DNA of 64,000 nt, taken from the NCBI RefSeq assembly GCF_008386695.1, contig NZ_VUOC01000004.1, positions 124,001 through 188,000 of the forward strand, read 5' to 3'. Below are positions 10,145 through 17,641 of this stretch, in pieces (positions within the stretch are counted from its first letter, which is position 1; each line of letters opens with the position of its first letter). The notes below the pieces were generated by a model. The model had not been told where the DNA came from and made no database searches. It saw nothing but the letters and a program-made list of their open reading frames with translations. The stretch is from Chitinophaga agrisoli (GTDB lineage Bacteria > Bacteroidota > Bacteroidia > Chitinophagales > Chitinophagaceae). The translations under genes were made by a program, and so were the position numbers.

Positions 10145-10175
10145 GGAACTTACCGGGCGCAATCCGGTAGGTTCC
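10145..10175. promoter_or_regulatory. Hairpin between FecR and susC genes
   Basis: GGAACTTACCGG and CCGGTAGGTTCC form a 12-base stem with one mismatch and a 7-base loop, inside the 178-base gap between the FecR stop and susC. The T-run follows on the plus strand (TCTTTTT). On the coding (minus) strand it is better read as an intercistronic stem that could stabilise susC mRNA or attenuate read-through. Confidence 0.45.
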
Positions 10176-10262
10176 TCTTTTTATGAGGAATAGCGGTGGT
10201 GAGTGTTACTTTTTCACAACGTTAGCATAGCGTGTTTTTTAGTGAATAACCTGGTTAGTTAT

Positions 10263-11510
10263 TTATTGGTGGTGGTGGTGCACGGTAATAACATTGTCCT
10301 TTACAGTAAAGGATACCTTCCTGGTGGACGCCAGCATATTCAATACCGTATTCACATCGCTGCTGCGCGGCAATACGCCGGTAAATACAGCATCCGGCTT
10401 CCCTCCTTCATACACGATCCTGGCGTCATACCATCGCCTTAGCTGGCTCATGGCGTTTTCAATGTCTGTATCATCAAACAGGAACAGCCCTTGTTTCCAG
10501 GCCATTACTGCGTCTATATTGGCCGGTTTTATCAACATAGCTGCGCCTTCCTGGTTAGGAACGGCCGCCTGCTGCCCGGGTTGTATACGTTGTATGTCTT
10601 TGCCATGGCTTACCTGCACCGCGCCTTCCAGCAGGGTGATCTCCTGTACGCCGGCATCCGGGTAGGCCATTACATTAAAATGGGTGCCCAGCACGGATAC
10701 TTCCGTATGGCCGGTGGCTACGAAGAACGGCATGCGGCTCACCACGCCATTGAGGGCGCGGTTTATTTTGGCCACTTCAAAATAAGCTTCCCCGGTTAGC
10801 TCCACCTTACGCGCCGCTCCGCTGAACACTGTAGGAAAAGTGAGTGACGATGCGGCATTGAGCCATACTTTGGTGCCATCCGGTAAGGTGATCTGGTATT
10901 GACCGCCTTTAGGGGTAGTAATGATATTCAACGCTTTTGCGGAGGTATCGCTACCTGCCGCCGGCTCGTAAATAAGGGAGCCGTCCTTTGCTTTCTTTAC
11001 CTGTGTGCTTCCTTCCATAGCCAGTACGCCATTGGCCGCGCTATCCAACACAATGGTATTGCCATTGGCCAGTTGCAGGATGGCCCGGTTGCCGCCGGGG
11101 ATCAGTGGCTGTTGTTTTGCTAGCTGTGGTGTGTGGGTGATAGTATCCGGCCGCAGGCGGTAATACCAGGCGCCGGCCGCTATCAGCAGTAATACGGCGG
11201 CCGCCGCCCAGGTAATGATCTTATAGCGTTTACGGGAGGCGGCCACGGTAAGCGCCGGCGCCTGTATACGCGTATCCTGTTCATTAACAGGGCGTTCCTG
11301 CGCCAGGATCTGCGTAAATACCTGGTCCGCCTTTTCAGGCGCCAGCTTTGCATCCGGCGTAAACTGTTGCCAGAGGTCTTCCAGCATAACGCGCAAAGGC
11401 TCGTCCAGCGCCGGCTGCTGTAATAGGTCCTGCAGCTCCGCTATTTCCTCCGGCGTTGCCGTGCGGTCAAACCATTGTTGCAGCAGATATTTTAACCTGG
11501 ATGTTGACAT
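10263..11510 (-). CDS. FecR-family anti-sigma factor (DUF4974 C-terminal domain)
   Basis: A 415-residue inner-membrane regulator. Residues 1-90 are the cytoplasmic anti-sigma part (LKYLLQQWFDRTATPEEIAEL). One membrane helix lies at about 97-116 (IITWAAAAVLLLIAAGAWYY). The periplasmic FecR domain follows (TPKGGQYQITLPDGTKVWLN, ASSLTFP, GEAYFEV, GTHFNV), then a DUF4974-like STN-related domain (FDDTDIENAMSQLRRWYDA). It should hold the ECF sigma factor encoded 83 bases upstream and release it when the SusC STN domain signals substrate. The protein ends in a natural VHHHHQ run. Confidence 0.95.
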   Translation of the reverse strand: MSTSRLKYLLQQWFDRTATPEEIAELQDLLQQPALDEPLRVMLEDLWQQFTPDAKLAPEKADQVFTQILAQERPVNEQDTRIQAPALTVAASRKRYKIITWAAAAVLLLIAAGAWYYRLRPDTITHTPQLAKQQPLIPGGNRAILQLANGNTIVLDSAANGVLAMEGSTQVKKAKDGSLIYEPAAGSDTSAKALNIITTPKGGQYQITLPDGTKVWLNAASSLTFPTVFSGAARKVELTGEAYFEVAKINRALNGVVSRMPFFVATGHTEVSVLGTHFNVMAYPDAGVQEITLLEGAVQVSHGKDIQRIQPGQQAAVPNQEGAAMLIKPANIDAVMAWKQGLFLFDDTDIENAMSQLRRWYDARIVYEGGKPDAVFTGVLPRSSDVNTVLNMLASTRKVSFTVKDNVITVHHHHQ

Positions 11511-11593
11511 ATCAGAATAAGCCCTCTGTTTATAATGACAAATAACTGAACGGAAAAAAGTAGTCTGTGTAAAAAATATTTTTGCCGGGCGCC

Positions 11594-12187
11594 TCAGGCA
11601 TGCAGGGACCAGGTAACCAGGCCCAGGATCAGTATTACCTCTAAATTGTATTGCAGCGCGCTTCTGAGGGATTGGGTAGCCAGGCTCAGGTGTTTTTTTA
11701 CAGTGCCAATGGAAATATTGAGGCGGTTGGCAATATCCTCATGCGGCAGGCCCTGGAAATGGCTAAGGGTAAATACCAGCTTTTGCTGAGAGGGTAGTTT
11801 CTCCAGCTCACGGTTCAGCTGTTCGCGCAGCACTTTGAATTGTATGGCGTGCTCGGTATCCTCTGCGAATGTTTTTTGTCCGGCCGTTAGCTGGTCCAGG
11901 ATATCCCGCCTGTAGGCGATCTTTTTGGTGAGATTGAAAGCGTGGTTACGGGCGATGGTAAACAGGTAGGCGTCGAAATTGCGCACGGCAGGCAGGCTGC
12001 CCCTGTCGGTCCAGATCCTGAGAAAAGTATCCTGTACTATATCTTCGGCGGTCTCGCTACTGCTGCTTAACCGTAACATATAGGCAAACAGCTTGTCCCG
12101 GCGCGTATCAAACAGATACCGGAAGGCCATTTCATTGCCTGCTGCTACCTGCAATAACAGATCTGCCTCTGATAGCATGCTGTACAT
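11594..12187 (-). CDS. ECF-type RNA polymerase sigma-70 factor
   Basis: About 197 residues from the ATG at 12187 (MYSMLSEADLL); an ATG at 12178 is also possible. Region 2 (FRYLFDTRRDKLFAYMLRL, EDIVQDTFLRIW) and region 4 (LPSQQKLVFTLSHFQGLPHE, then a helix-turn-helix in LNISIGTVKKHLS) are both intact. The frame stays open to a TTG at 12250, but that stretch contains a good promoter, so a start there is unlikely. The C-terminal hydrophobic tail VILILGLVTWSLHA is common in this Bacteroidota subgroup. It heads the FecR-SusC-SusD-sulfatase-glutaminase run and very likely drives it. Confidence 0.93.
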   Translation of the reverse strand: MYSMLSEADLLLQVAAGNEMAFRYLFDTRRDKLFAYMLRLSSSSETAEDIVQDTFLRIWTDRGSLPAVRNFDAYLFTIARNHAFNLTKKIAYRRDILDQLTAGQKTFAEDTEHAIQFKVLREQLNRELEKLPSQQKLVFTLSHFQGLPHEDIANRLNISIGTVKKHLSLATQSLRSALQYNLEVILILGLVTWSLHA

Positions 12188-12221
12188 GTAAGAAGGATTT
12201 AAACCATGATCAAGACAAAGA

Positions 12222-12250
12222 CAAATGTATAAAAACGGCGTAATTAACAA
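12222..12250 (-). promoter_or_regulatory. Bacteroidota-type promoter of the ECF sigma gene
   Basis: On the minus strand TTG (12250-12248), 18 bases, then TACATTTG (12229-12222) fit the Bacteroidota TTG/TAnnTTTG consensus with no mismatch in the -7 element. It sits 35 bases upstream of the ATG at 12187 and decides against longer starts. Confidence 0.6.
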
Positions 12251-12272
12251 TATCCCCCAAAGGTATTAATAG

Positions 12273-12316
12273 GTATGCCGGAGGACGCTGCCCGTTTACA
12301 GTGTCTTCCGGCATAC
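12273..12316 (-). terminator. Long hairpin after the first cytochrome gene
   Basis: GTATGCCGGAGGACGCT pairs with AGTGTCTTCCGGCATAC (15 of 17 positions) around a 10-base loop. It lies 23 bases past the cytochrome stop and upstream of the sigma promoter. There is no strong T-run, so it is a probable terminator or insulator rather than a textbook one. Confidence 0.5.
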
Positions 12317-12339
12317 TTCACATACAGGTATAATAATTG

Positions 12340-12966
12340 TTATTTATCCGGCAGCACGGCGCCTTTCTCCACCCACTCTCTCACCTTTGCCGCAAATTCG
12401 CCGTGTTCCAGCGGCGGGCGGGTGCCATAGGTAAAGCTATGCAACACAAGCGGGTCTTTCTCTACATGTTCTATAATCTGGTGTATGGAGGCAAAGCCGG
12501 TGAACCTGGCATTTTTAAAGCTGGCCGCCAGTTCGCGCGGGCTTTTCCCCTGGAAGACCATGGGCCGGTCTTCCGGCGGAAGGCGCCAGGTAGGCAGTCC
12601 GGGCGGCATATGTTCTCCCGGCAGGTTGGCATCCTGGTGACAGTTCTTACATTTCAGGGCATAGAGCCCCCTGCCGTCCGGTCCCCGGCGCACCCCCTGG
12701 GTATGCAGATGGCTATCATCCCCCTGGAGGGGTACATTACCTGCAGGATGGCAGTTCATACAGCGCGGGCTCATAAATACGTGGTAAGCGGATTCAAAAG
12801 CGGCTTTTGATTCCGCTTCGCGACGCAGGGCCATTTCGCGGGTCTCACCAGGGCGTATAGCGGTAGGCTCTCCCGGAATGCCCAGTATCGACAGGCCCGT
12901 TCCCGCGAGGAACAGGATAGCTAGTATCCATTTGCGTGGTCGTATGCGAAGATTGACATGTTTCAT
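12340..12966 (-). CDS. Periplasmic/membrane-anchored diheme c-type cytochrome, partner of the molybdoenzyme (copy 1)
   Basis: 208 residues with an N-terminal signal or anchor helix (WILAILFLAGTGLSILG). Two heme-attachment motifs are present, CMNCH and CKNCH, with Met-containing loops (HMPPGLP) that could supply axial ligands. A similar 211-residue protein follows the second molybdoenzyme module (RCMNCHP, GDDSH, KCSNCHQ, GKSPRELAA, ending KGAxLPDK in both). It starts 11 bases after the 2Fe-2S subunit stop, so it is in the same operon. It probably takes electrons from the 2Fe-2S subunit and passes them to the respiratory chain (inference). Confidence 0.82.
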   Translation of the reverse strand: MKHVNLRIRPRKWILAILFLAGTGLSILGIPGEPTAIRPGETREMALRREAESKAAFESAYHVFMSPRCMNCHPAGNVPLQGDDSHLHTQGVRRGPDGRGLYALKCKNCHQDANLPGEHMPPGLPTWRLPPEDRPMVFQGKSPRELAASFKNARFTGFASIHQIIEHVEKDPLVLHSFTYGTRPPLEHGEFAAKVREWVEKGAVLPDK

Positions 12967-12977
12967 AGATCATGGGT

Positions 12978-13454
12978 TTAAGGTTGTACAGCAGCAGCGG
13001 ATGTCTTTAGTGTAACCGCCATGTGAATGGCGCTGCGTATGCGTTGGTAAGTCCCGCAGCGGCAGATATTCCCGGTCATGGCGTTATCAATATCCCGGTC
13101 TGTGGGATGGGCATTATCCCGGAGCAGGATGGCGGCAGCCATGATCTGGCCGGACTGGCAATACCCGCATTGCGGCACATCCACTTCCGTCCAGGCTTCC
13201 TGCAGGGGTTTAGCCAGGGAGTCATCCAGCCCTTCTATGGTAACAATCTTTTTACCAACGGCCCTGGATACAGGCGCTACACAGGAGCGGATAGCTTCTC
13301 CATCCAGATGGATGGTACAGGCCCCGCACTGGGCGGCGCCACAGCCAAATTTAGTGCCCGTAAGCCCCAGCTTATCCCGTAGCACCCAAAGGATGGGCAT
13401 ATCTGCGGGCGCGTCTACTTCATATGTTTTACCGTTAACGGTCAATTGTATCAT
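12978..13454 (-). CDS. Isoquinoline 1-oxidoreductase-type 2Fe-2S subunit (copy 1)
   Basis: 158 residues, the usual length for IorA/XdhC-like small subunits. The plant-type 2Fe-2S cluster motif [10 protein letters not shown] and the second cluster motif (CGYCQSGQ plus CRCGTY) are complete. It carries no signal peptide; by family precedent it is carried out folded with the Tat-tagged large subunit. It follows the Mo-subunit gene by 18 bases. In the second module the order is reversed, with the 2Fe-2S gene first. Confidence 0.93.
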   Translation of the reverse strand: MIQLTVNGKTYEVDAPADMPILWVLRDKLGLTGTKFGCGAAQCGACTIHLDGEAIRSCVAPVSRAVGKKIVTIEGLDDSLAKPLQEAWTEVDVPQCGYCQSGQIMAAAILLRDNAHPTDRDIDNAMTGNICRCGTYQRIRSAIHMAVTLKTSAAAVQP

Positions 13455-13472
13455 AGCAATAGTTTTATAAGT

Positions 13473-15656
13473 TCAACCCATTAGTTTACTATCCTGCAAA
13501 TGGCCATTCAATGGCTGGTTCCTAAGCGGTAAATGGCGTATACGTTTACCGGTAGCGGCGTATACCGCATTAGTAAGCGCAGGGATCATCTGTCCTACGG
13601 AAGCCTCGCCAACGCCGCCCGGTTTTTCCTTGCTGGGCACAATGAAAACAGCTACCTGCGGCATTTCATGTATGCGCAGCATGGGGTAATCATAAAAGTT
13701 CCGCTGCTGTACTTTGCCATCCCGGAAAGTGATCTCGCTGTATAACGCTGTGGATATACCAAAAGCAATGCTGCCTTCTGTCTGGGAAATAATACCGTCG
13801 GGGCTTACGGCAATGCCACAGTCTATGGCGCAGGTCACTTTGTTTACGTGGATGGTATTATTCAACACGGCTACTTCGGCTACGATAGCTACAAAACTGC
13901 CTACTGCCTCAAATACCGCCACTCCTCTCCCATGGCCTTTGGGCAGGGGGGCGCCCCAGCCGCTTTTTTCTGCCGCCAGGTTAAGGACGCCTACCAGACG
14001 GGGCTCGTCCTTATAAAGCATACGGCGGTATGCTACCGGGTCTTTGCCGGCGGCAATAGCCATTTCATCGGAAAGGCTTTCCATGGCAAAGATGGTATGG
14101 CTAAGGCCTACGGCCCGCCAGTTATCTACGGATACTGGCCATTCGGGGGTATTGACCTCTATACGCTGGTCCTTGACCGCTTTTACATGCGGGGCGGTTT
14201 GCATGCCTTCAATAGAAAACATATCCACGCCATTGATAACGGCCAGTTTTTCGAAGGGACCGCCGGTCATTACGGATTGTCCTACGCTGATCTGTTTCCA
14301 GGCAATAGGTGTACCGCCAGCATCCAGGCCAACTTTGAAACGATGCAGGAACGCGGGCCGGTACATACCACCTTTGATATCGTCTTCCCGTGTCCACACC
14401 GTCTTTACCACTTTACCGGAGGCTTTGGCTACCTCCACGGCTTCCCGTACAAAATCTGAGCGGGTAATGTTACGCCGGCCAAAGGAGCCGCCCAGGAACA
14501 GGGTGTTGATAAAGATCTTTTCCACGGGCAGCCCGGTGATCTCTGCTGCGCCGCGCTGGTCATCCGTTTGTGTTTGGGTACCGGTCCAGATCTCGCATTT
14601 GTCTGCGCTTAATTGTACCGTACAGTTCAGCGGCTCCATGGGCGCATGTGCCAGGAAGGGCTGATAATATTCTGCTTCCACGATGTGTGCCGCGCGGGTA
14701 AAGGCCTCCTCAGGGTTGCCTGTGTTGGTGGCAGCGATGCCGCCTTTATTGGCGCGCTCGCGGAATTCTTTCAGTAAGGCATCGCTGTTCATGTTAGCCC
14801 CCGGGCCCAGGTCCCAGTCTACCTGTAAGGTTTCCCGGCCCTTTTTAGCTGCCCAGAAATCATCTGCCAGTACAGCCACGCCGCCAGGAATGGCCACTAC
14901 CTGGCGTACGCCGGGTATAGCCATAGCGGCTGCGGCTTCATAACCTTTTACTTTCGCGCCGGGCGCAGGTCCCCTGGCTACCATCGCGGTGAGCATGCCT
15001 GGCAATTGCACATCCATTCCAAAAATGGCTTTACCGGTGATCTTGGCCGGGGTGTCCATACGTTTAATGCGCTTGCCGATGATCTTCCAATTGGCAGGGT
15101 CCTTTAACGGTACGTCTGCAGGTGTTGGCAGCGCGGCCGCATCTGCTGCCAGGTCGCTATAAGGGATCTTTTTGTCGCCGATGATGACCATGCCGTCTTC
15201 TGTACGGCAGTCCTGCACAGCTACCTTATAACGGTTGGCGGCGGCTTGTACCAATAGCTGACGTGCAGTGGCGCCGGCTTTGCGGTAACGGTCAAATTCT
15301 GATAACAGGCTGCTGCTGCCGCCCGTGCGCTGGGTGGCGTAGATGGTGTGGAAATAGGCTGGTGCGGCGGGCGCATGTACTGCCTGCAGGGTTTTCCAGT
15401 TGGCGTCCAGCTCCTCTGCGATCAGCATACAAAGTGTTGTCCAGATGCCCTGGCCCATTTCGCAATGCGAGAGTATAACGGTGACGGAATTATCTGTGCC
15501 CACCTGCAGGAAGGCATTGGGCGCAAAGGCCGGTTCCTGGCCGGTGCGTCGTCGCTTGCCGGCTGCCGGTACGTTAAATGCGATGATAAGCCCTCCGGTT
15601 GCCAGCGCGGCTGTCCGGATAAACTGTCTGCGGTTAATGTCTGGGGATAATGTCAT
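13473..15656 (-). CDS. Xanthine dehydrogenase-family molybdopterin-binding subunit (IorB-like, copy 1)
   Basis: About 727 residues from the ATG at 15656 (MTLSPDINRRQFIRTAA), which places a Tat signal (RRQFIRT) at the N-terminus. An ATG at 15710 would add 18 residues. Family motifs include [38 protein letters not shown] and WTREDDI. The catalytic-Glu region reads GGVGEASVGQMIPALTNAVY, whereas the second copy has the canonical [14 protein letters not shown]; Glu is kept but the flanking loop differs. Members hydroxylate N-heterocycles or oxidise aldehydes in the periplasm using a molybdopterin-cytosine-dinucleotide-type cofactor. The substrate is unknown. Confidence 0.93.
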   Translation of the reverse strand: MTLSPDINRRQFIRTAALATGGLIIAFNVPAAGKRRRTGQEPAFAPNAFLQVGTDNSVTVILSHCEMGQGIWTTLCMLIAEELDANWKTLQAVHAPAAPAYFHTIYATQRTGGSSSLLSEFDRYRKAGATARQLLVQAAANRYKVAVQDCRTEDGMVIIGDKKIPYSDLAADAAALPTPADVPLKDPANWKIIGKRIKRMDTPAKITGKAIFGMDVQLPGMLTAMVARGPAPGAKVKGYEAAAAMAIPGVRQVVAIPGGVAVLADDFWAAKKGRETLQVDWDLGPGANMNSDALLKEFRERANKGGIAATNTGNPEEAFTRAAHIVEAEYYQPFLAHAPMEPLNCTVQLSADKCEIWTGTQTQTDDQRGAAEITGLPVEKIFINTLFLGGSFGRRNITRSDFVREAVEVAKASGKVVKTVWTREDDIKGGMYRPAFLHRFKVGLDAGGTPIAWKQISVGQSVMTGGPFEKLAVINGVDMFSIEGMQTAPHVKAVKDQRIEVNTPEWPVSVDNWRAVGLSHTIFAMESLSDEMAIAAGKDPVAYRRMLYKDEPRLVGVLNLAAEKSGWGAPLPKGHGRGVAVFEAVGSFVAIVAEVAVLNNTIHVNKVTCAIDCGIAVSPDGIISQTEGSIAFGISTALYSEITFRDGKVQQRNFYDYPMLRIHEMPQVAVFIVPSKEKPGGVGEASVGQMIPALTNAVYAATGKRIRHLPLRNQPLNGHLQDSKLMG

Positions 15657-16065
15657 GGGATTTTGTTTAGGGGTAAATACAGAAATTCCATCTGCATATA
15701 TATCGCTCAATGATGGTATGCTACTCAGTTCACTGTCACAATAAATCGCTGTCGGATACTAATGTTATGGCTTCTTATGATCGTGCTACAGATCCTGCGC
15801 GGTCGATATGGATGTTGGCTACGTACGTTAACCGGTTGTTACTAACGAATTTATATAATTTCCGGCAAATTTAATAATGCTAAATTTTTGGTGTAAGGCG
15901 CTACTGTCCCTATTAAATACTGTCAGGTTATTGTTTTGTTACGGATAGGCGTCGTTATATATAAGCGTCGATAACCCGCGCTATAGAATGTGCTTAACAT
16001 GTCAACCATAATGTGCTTTAAAGCCTATCCTTATAGTAGACGCTAACCGTCCAGGCATAAAAAAA
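15657..16065. other. Gene-free AT-rich spacer upstream of the first molybdoenzyme module
   Basis: About 400 bases hold the upstream region of the minus-strand molybdoenzyme operon and end in the terminator of the 93-residue gene. No coding frame or repeat stood out, and I found no clean TAnnTTTG element. Confidence 0.45.
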
Positions 16066-16088
16066 GCTGCCTCCTATTTGGGGGCAGC
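16066..16088 (-). terminator. Intrinsic terminator after the second 93-residue gene
   Basis: GCTGCC pairs with GGCAGC around a CCCCAAATAGGA-type loop and is followed on the minus strand by seven T residues. It lies 18 bases after the stop at 16107. Confidence 0.85.
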
Positions 16089-16106
16089 CTTGCAAAAACA
16101 TACTTT

Positions 16107-16388
16107 TCAGGCAACTGGTTCGATATTGTTTAGCTGGTAATTTTGGGTGAACGGGTCGCCTATAAATTCTACATCTGCTTTTACGGTGACGCCGGGTTTT
16201 ATGTTTGCGGGGAGTGAAAAGGTAAACCCTTCTATATGCCGGCCGGCAGCAAAGAACGTATTATCTTTTGCGCCCTCCGCGGCTGATAATATTTCGCCCG
16301 AAACATGGTACTTCCCAGGCGTGCCGGCGTCTTCCCGGATCCCGCTGATATGCAGTGTGCATGCCCAGGAATTAGGAGCTGTCATCAT
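16107..16388 (-). CDS. Small protein of unknown function, tandem paralogue B
   Basis: 93 residues, no signal peptide, alternating hydrophobic pattern suggesting an all-beta fold. It aligns without gaps to the 93-residue protein at 16559-16840: both start MMTAP, share TPGK, GEI, KDNTFFA, FTFSLP, ADVEF, GDPF and end near VA. The ~30 bases before both start codons are also conserved, so gene and leader were duplicated together. It is last in a same-strand series behind an M6 protease and has its own terminator. I do not recognise the family. Confidence 0.75.
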   Translation of the reverse strand: MMTAPNSWACTLHISGIREDAGTPGKYHVSGEILSAAEGAKDNTFFAAGRHIEGFTFSLPANIKPGVTVKADVEFIGDPFTQNYQLNNIEPVA

Positions 16389-16510
16389 AACGGGTGCTGT
16401 TTATGGTAAAATTACGCTATTCTGTTATCATGGGCTGACTGTTAAGCGCCAGCGTTCCTCCATTTCTACCTGGTCCGGGGCGGCTGTCTTTACCGGCGTA
16501 CGCTTAAAAA

Positions 16511-16541
16511 CGAGGCAGTCTCAATGTCTGAGACTGCCTCG
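16511..16541 (-). terminator. Intrinsic terminator between the two 93-residue genes
   Basis: CGAGGCAGTCTCA and TGAGACTGCCTCG form a perfect 13-base stem with a 5-base loop, followed by TTTTTAAG on the minus strand. It lies 18 bases past the stop at 16559, so the two paralogues can be expressed at different levels. Confidence 0.88.
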
Positions 16542-16558
16542 CAATGTACTTATAGATT

Positions 16559-16840
16559 TCAGGCAACCCGCTCCAGGTTCGTTAGCAGGTAACGTTGGAC
16601 AAACGGGTCGCCCATAAATTCAACATCTGCTCTGGCGGTAGCGCCGGCTCTTACATCCCTGGGTAAGGAGAAAGTAAATGCCTCGATCCGGCGGCCAATG
16701 GCAAAAAAGGTATTGTCTTTCCGCTCCGGTGGCGCCGATACGATCTCGCCTAAAAGATGGAACTTGCCAGGTGTATTAGGGTCCCTCCAGACATCCTGGA
16801 TGTACAGTGTGCAGGTGGAGGAACTGGGAGCTGTCATCAT
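16559..16840 (-). CDS. Small protein of unknown function, tandem paralogue A
   Basis: 93 residues, paralogue of the downstream gene at 16107-16388 (see motifs there). Differences concentrate in residues 9-20 and the 40s, while the KDNTFF...FTFSLP and ADVEF.GDPF.Q blocks are nearly fixed, which points to a conserved fold core. There is no signal peptide or membrane segment. It begins 51 bases after the stop of the Ala/Pro-rich gene. The leader AATTTTAC..TAAA.AG.ACC.GTT is shared with the other copy. Function unknown. Confidence 0.75.
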   Translation of the reverse strand: MMTAPSSSTCTLYIQDVWRDPNTPGKFHLLGEIVSAPPERKDNTFFAIGRRIEAFTFSLPRDVRAGATARADVEFMGDPFVQRYLLTNLERVA

Positions 16841-16891
16841 AACAGGTACTATTTACCGTAAAATTAGGCTAACCTTTCATAGCTGCCCTTT

Positions 16892-17320
16892 TTAACGTTT
16901 TTTGTCAGGCGCTTTGGGGTTGCCATTGCCGGTTTTATCCCCCGGCGGCTCCTTGGAGGGTCCGGGTGCGCCGCCTTCCGTTGTGGCGCTGGTTGTACCG
17001 GAGGGCTGATGTACAGGTTCTGGCGATTGCAGGCTACTGCCAGCTGCGTTTTGCGGCTGGATACTGGGAGCGGGAGCGGCGCCACTGGCCGTGCTTGCGC
17101 CCGCAAATGACTGTTCTGAAGGCGCAGGCGCGCCTCCTGAGGTAGCGGCGCTTTCCGCCGGCTGTTTATCAGGGGCGGGCGCCGAAGCCCCTCCTGTTTG
17201 CATGGTAACGCCAGCCACCGTAATACCGGCCTGCTGATCCGGCGCCGGCCCGCTACTGATCTGCGCGCTGCCGGCCGCTTCCTGCTGCGTACCGTTTGAA
17301 TAAACGTTTATCGTAACCAT
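16892..17320 (-). CDS. Ala/Pro/Ser/Gly-rich low-complexity small protein with APAPxxQ repeats
   Basis: 142 residues. After a short beta-like start (MVTINVYSNGTQQ) the rest is disordered low-complexity sequence. GPAPDQQ, APAPDKQ, APAPSEQ, APAPSIQ and APGPSKE recur at residues 24, 47, 64, 82 and 118. The tail is basic (KAPDKKR). No signal peptide or membrane helix. It sits 29 bases downstream of the 71-residue gene, within the M6-protease series. Such sequence can act as a linker, a protease target or a flexible scaffold; none of these is shown. The low complexity makes this less certain to be a real gene than its neighbours, but spacing and strand fit. Confidence 0.6.
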   Translation of the reverse strand: MVTINVYSNGTQQEAAGSAQISSGPAPDQQAGITVAGVTMQTGGASAPAPDKQPAESAATSGGAPAPSEQSFAGASTASGAAPAPSIQPQNAAGSSLQSPEPVHQPSGTTSATTEGGAPGPSKEPPGDKTGNGNPKAPDKKR

Positions 17321-17349
17321 TGGTGCAAATTTTAAGATGATGATAAGTC

Positions 17350-17565
17350 TTACAGGTAAAGCACTGATATTTCGCCGCTGGCGGTGAGTGTGCCACTTAC
17401 AGCAATACCGCTGGCCTTTGCTGCAGATAACATAACGAACATATTAGTGCTGCCATCCGTTGACAATAACTGTACTTTTTTCCATCCAAGGGTGTCTATA
17501 TAAGCCCAAACATTCTGGGAGTGAGGAGTGGAATATACCTGTAATATTTTTTGTGCGAAGTTCAT
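17350..17565 (-). CDS. Stand-alone copy of the M6 protease C-terminal domain
   Basis: 71 residues, homologous to the last ~68 residues of the protease encoded just upstream. Shared positions include TPHS, N-W-AYID, GW.KVQ, a central hydrophobic run, and an Ala residue (SAAKASG versus VQARVKN) before a final beta strand (ISVLY versus MSIVY). No signal peptide. It starts 76 bases after the protease stop. The compact all-beta pattern resembles small oligomerising or carbohydrate-binding domains, but I cannot name the family. It could compete with, cap or co-assemble with the protease domain (inference). Confidence 0.75.
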   Translation of the reverse strand: MNFAQKILQVYSTPHSQNVWAYIDTLGWKKVQLLSTDGSTNMFVMLSAAKASGIAVSGTLTASGEISVLYL

Positions 17566-17641
17566 GACATTAAAATTTTGGGAGTTAAAAATTGGTTTAA
17601 GATAAGGAGGTACGCTTCTTTGCTAATGACTGTACCCGTGT

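Noticed and set aside
17606-17613. Shine-Dalgarno-like AAGGAGGT on the plus strand
   Set aside because: No plus-strand gene follows, and the surrounding genes are all on the minus strand; most likely chance.
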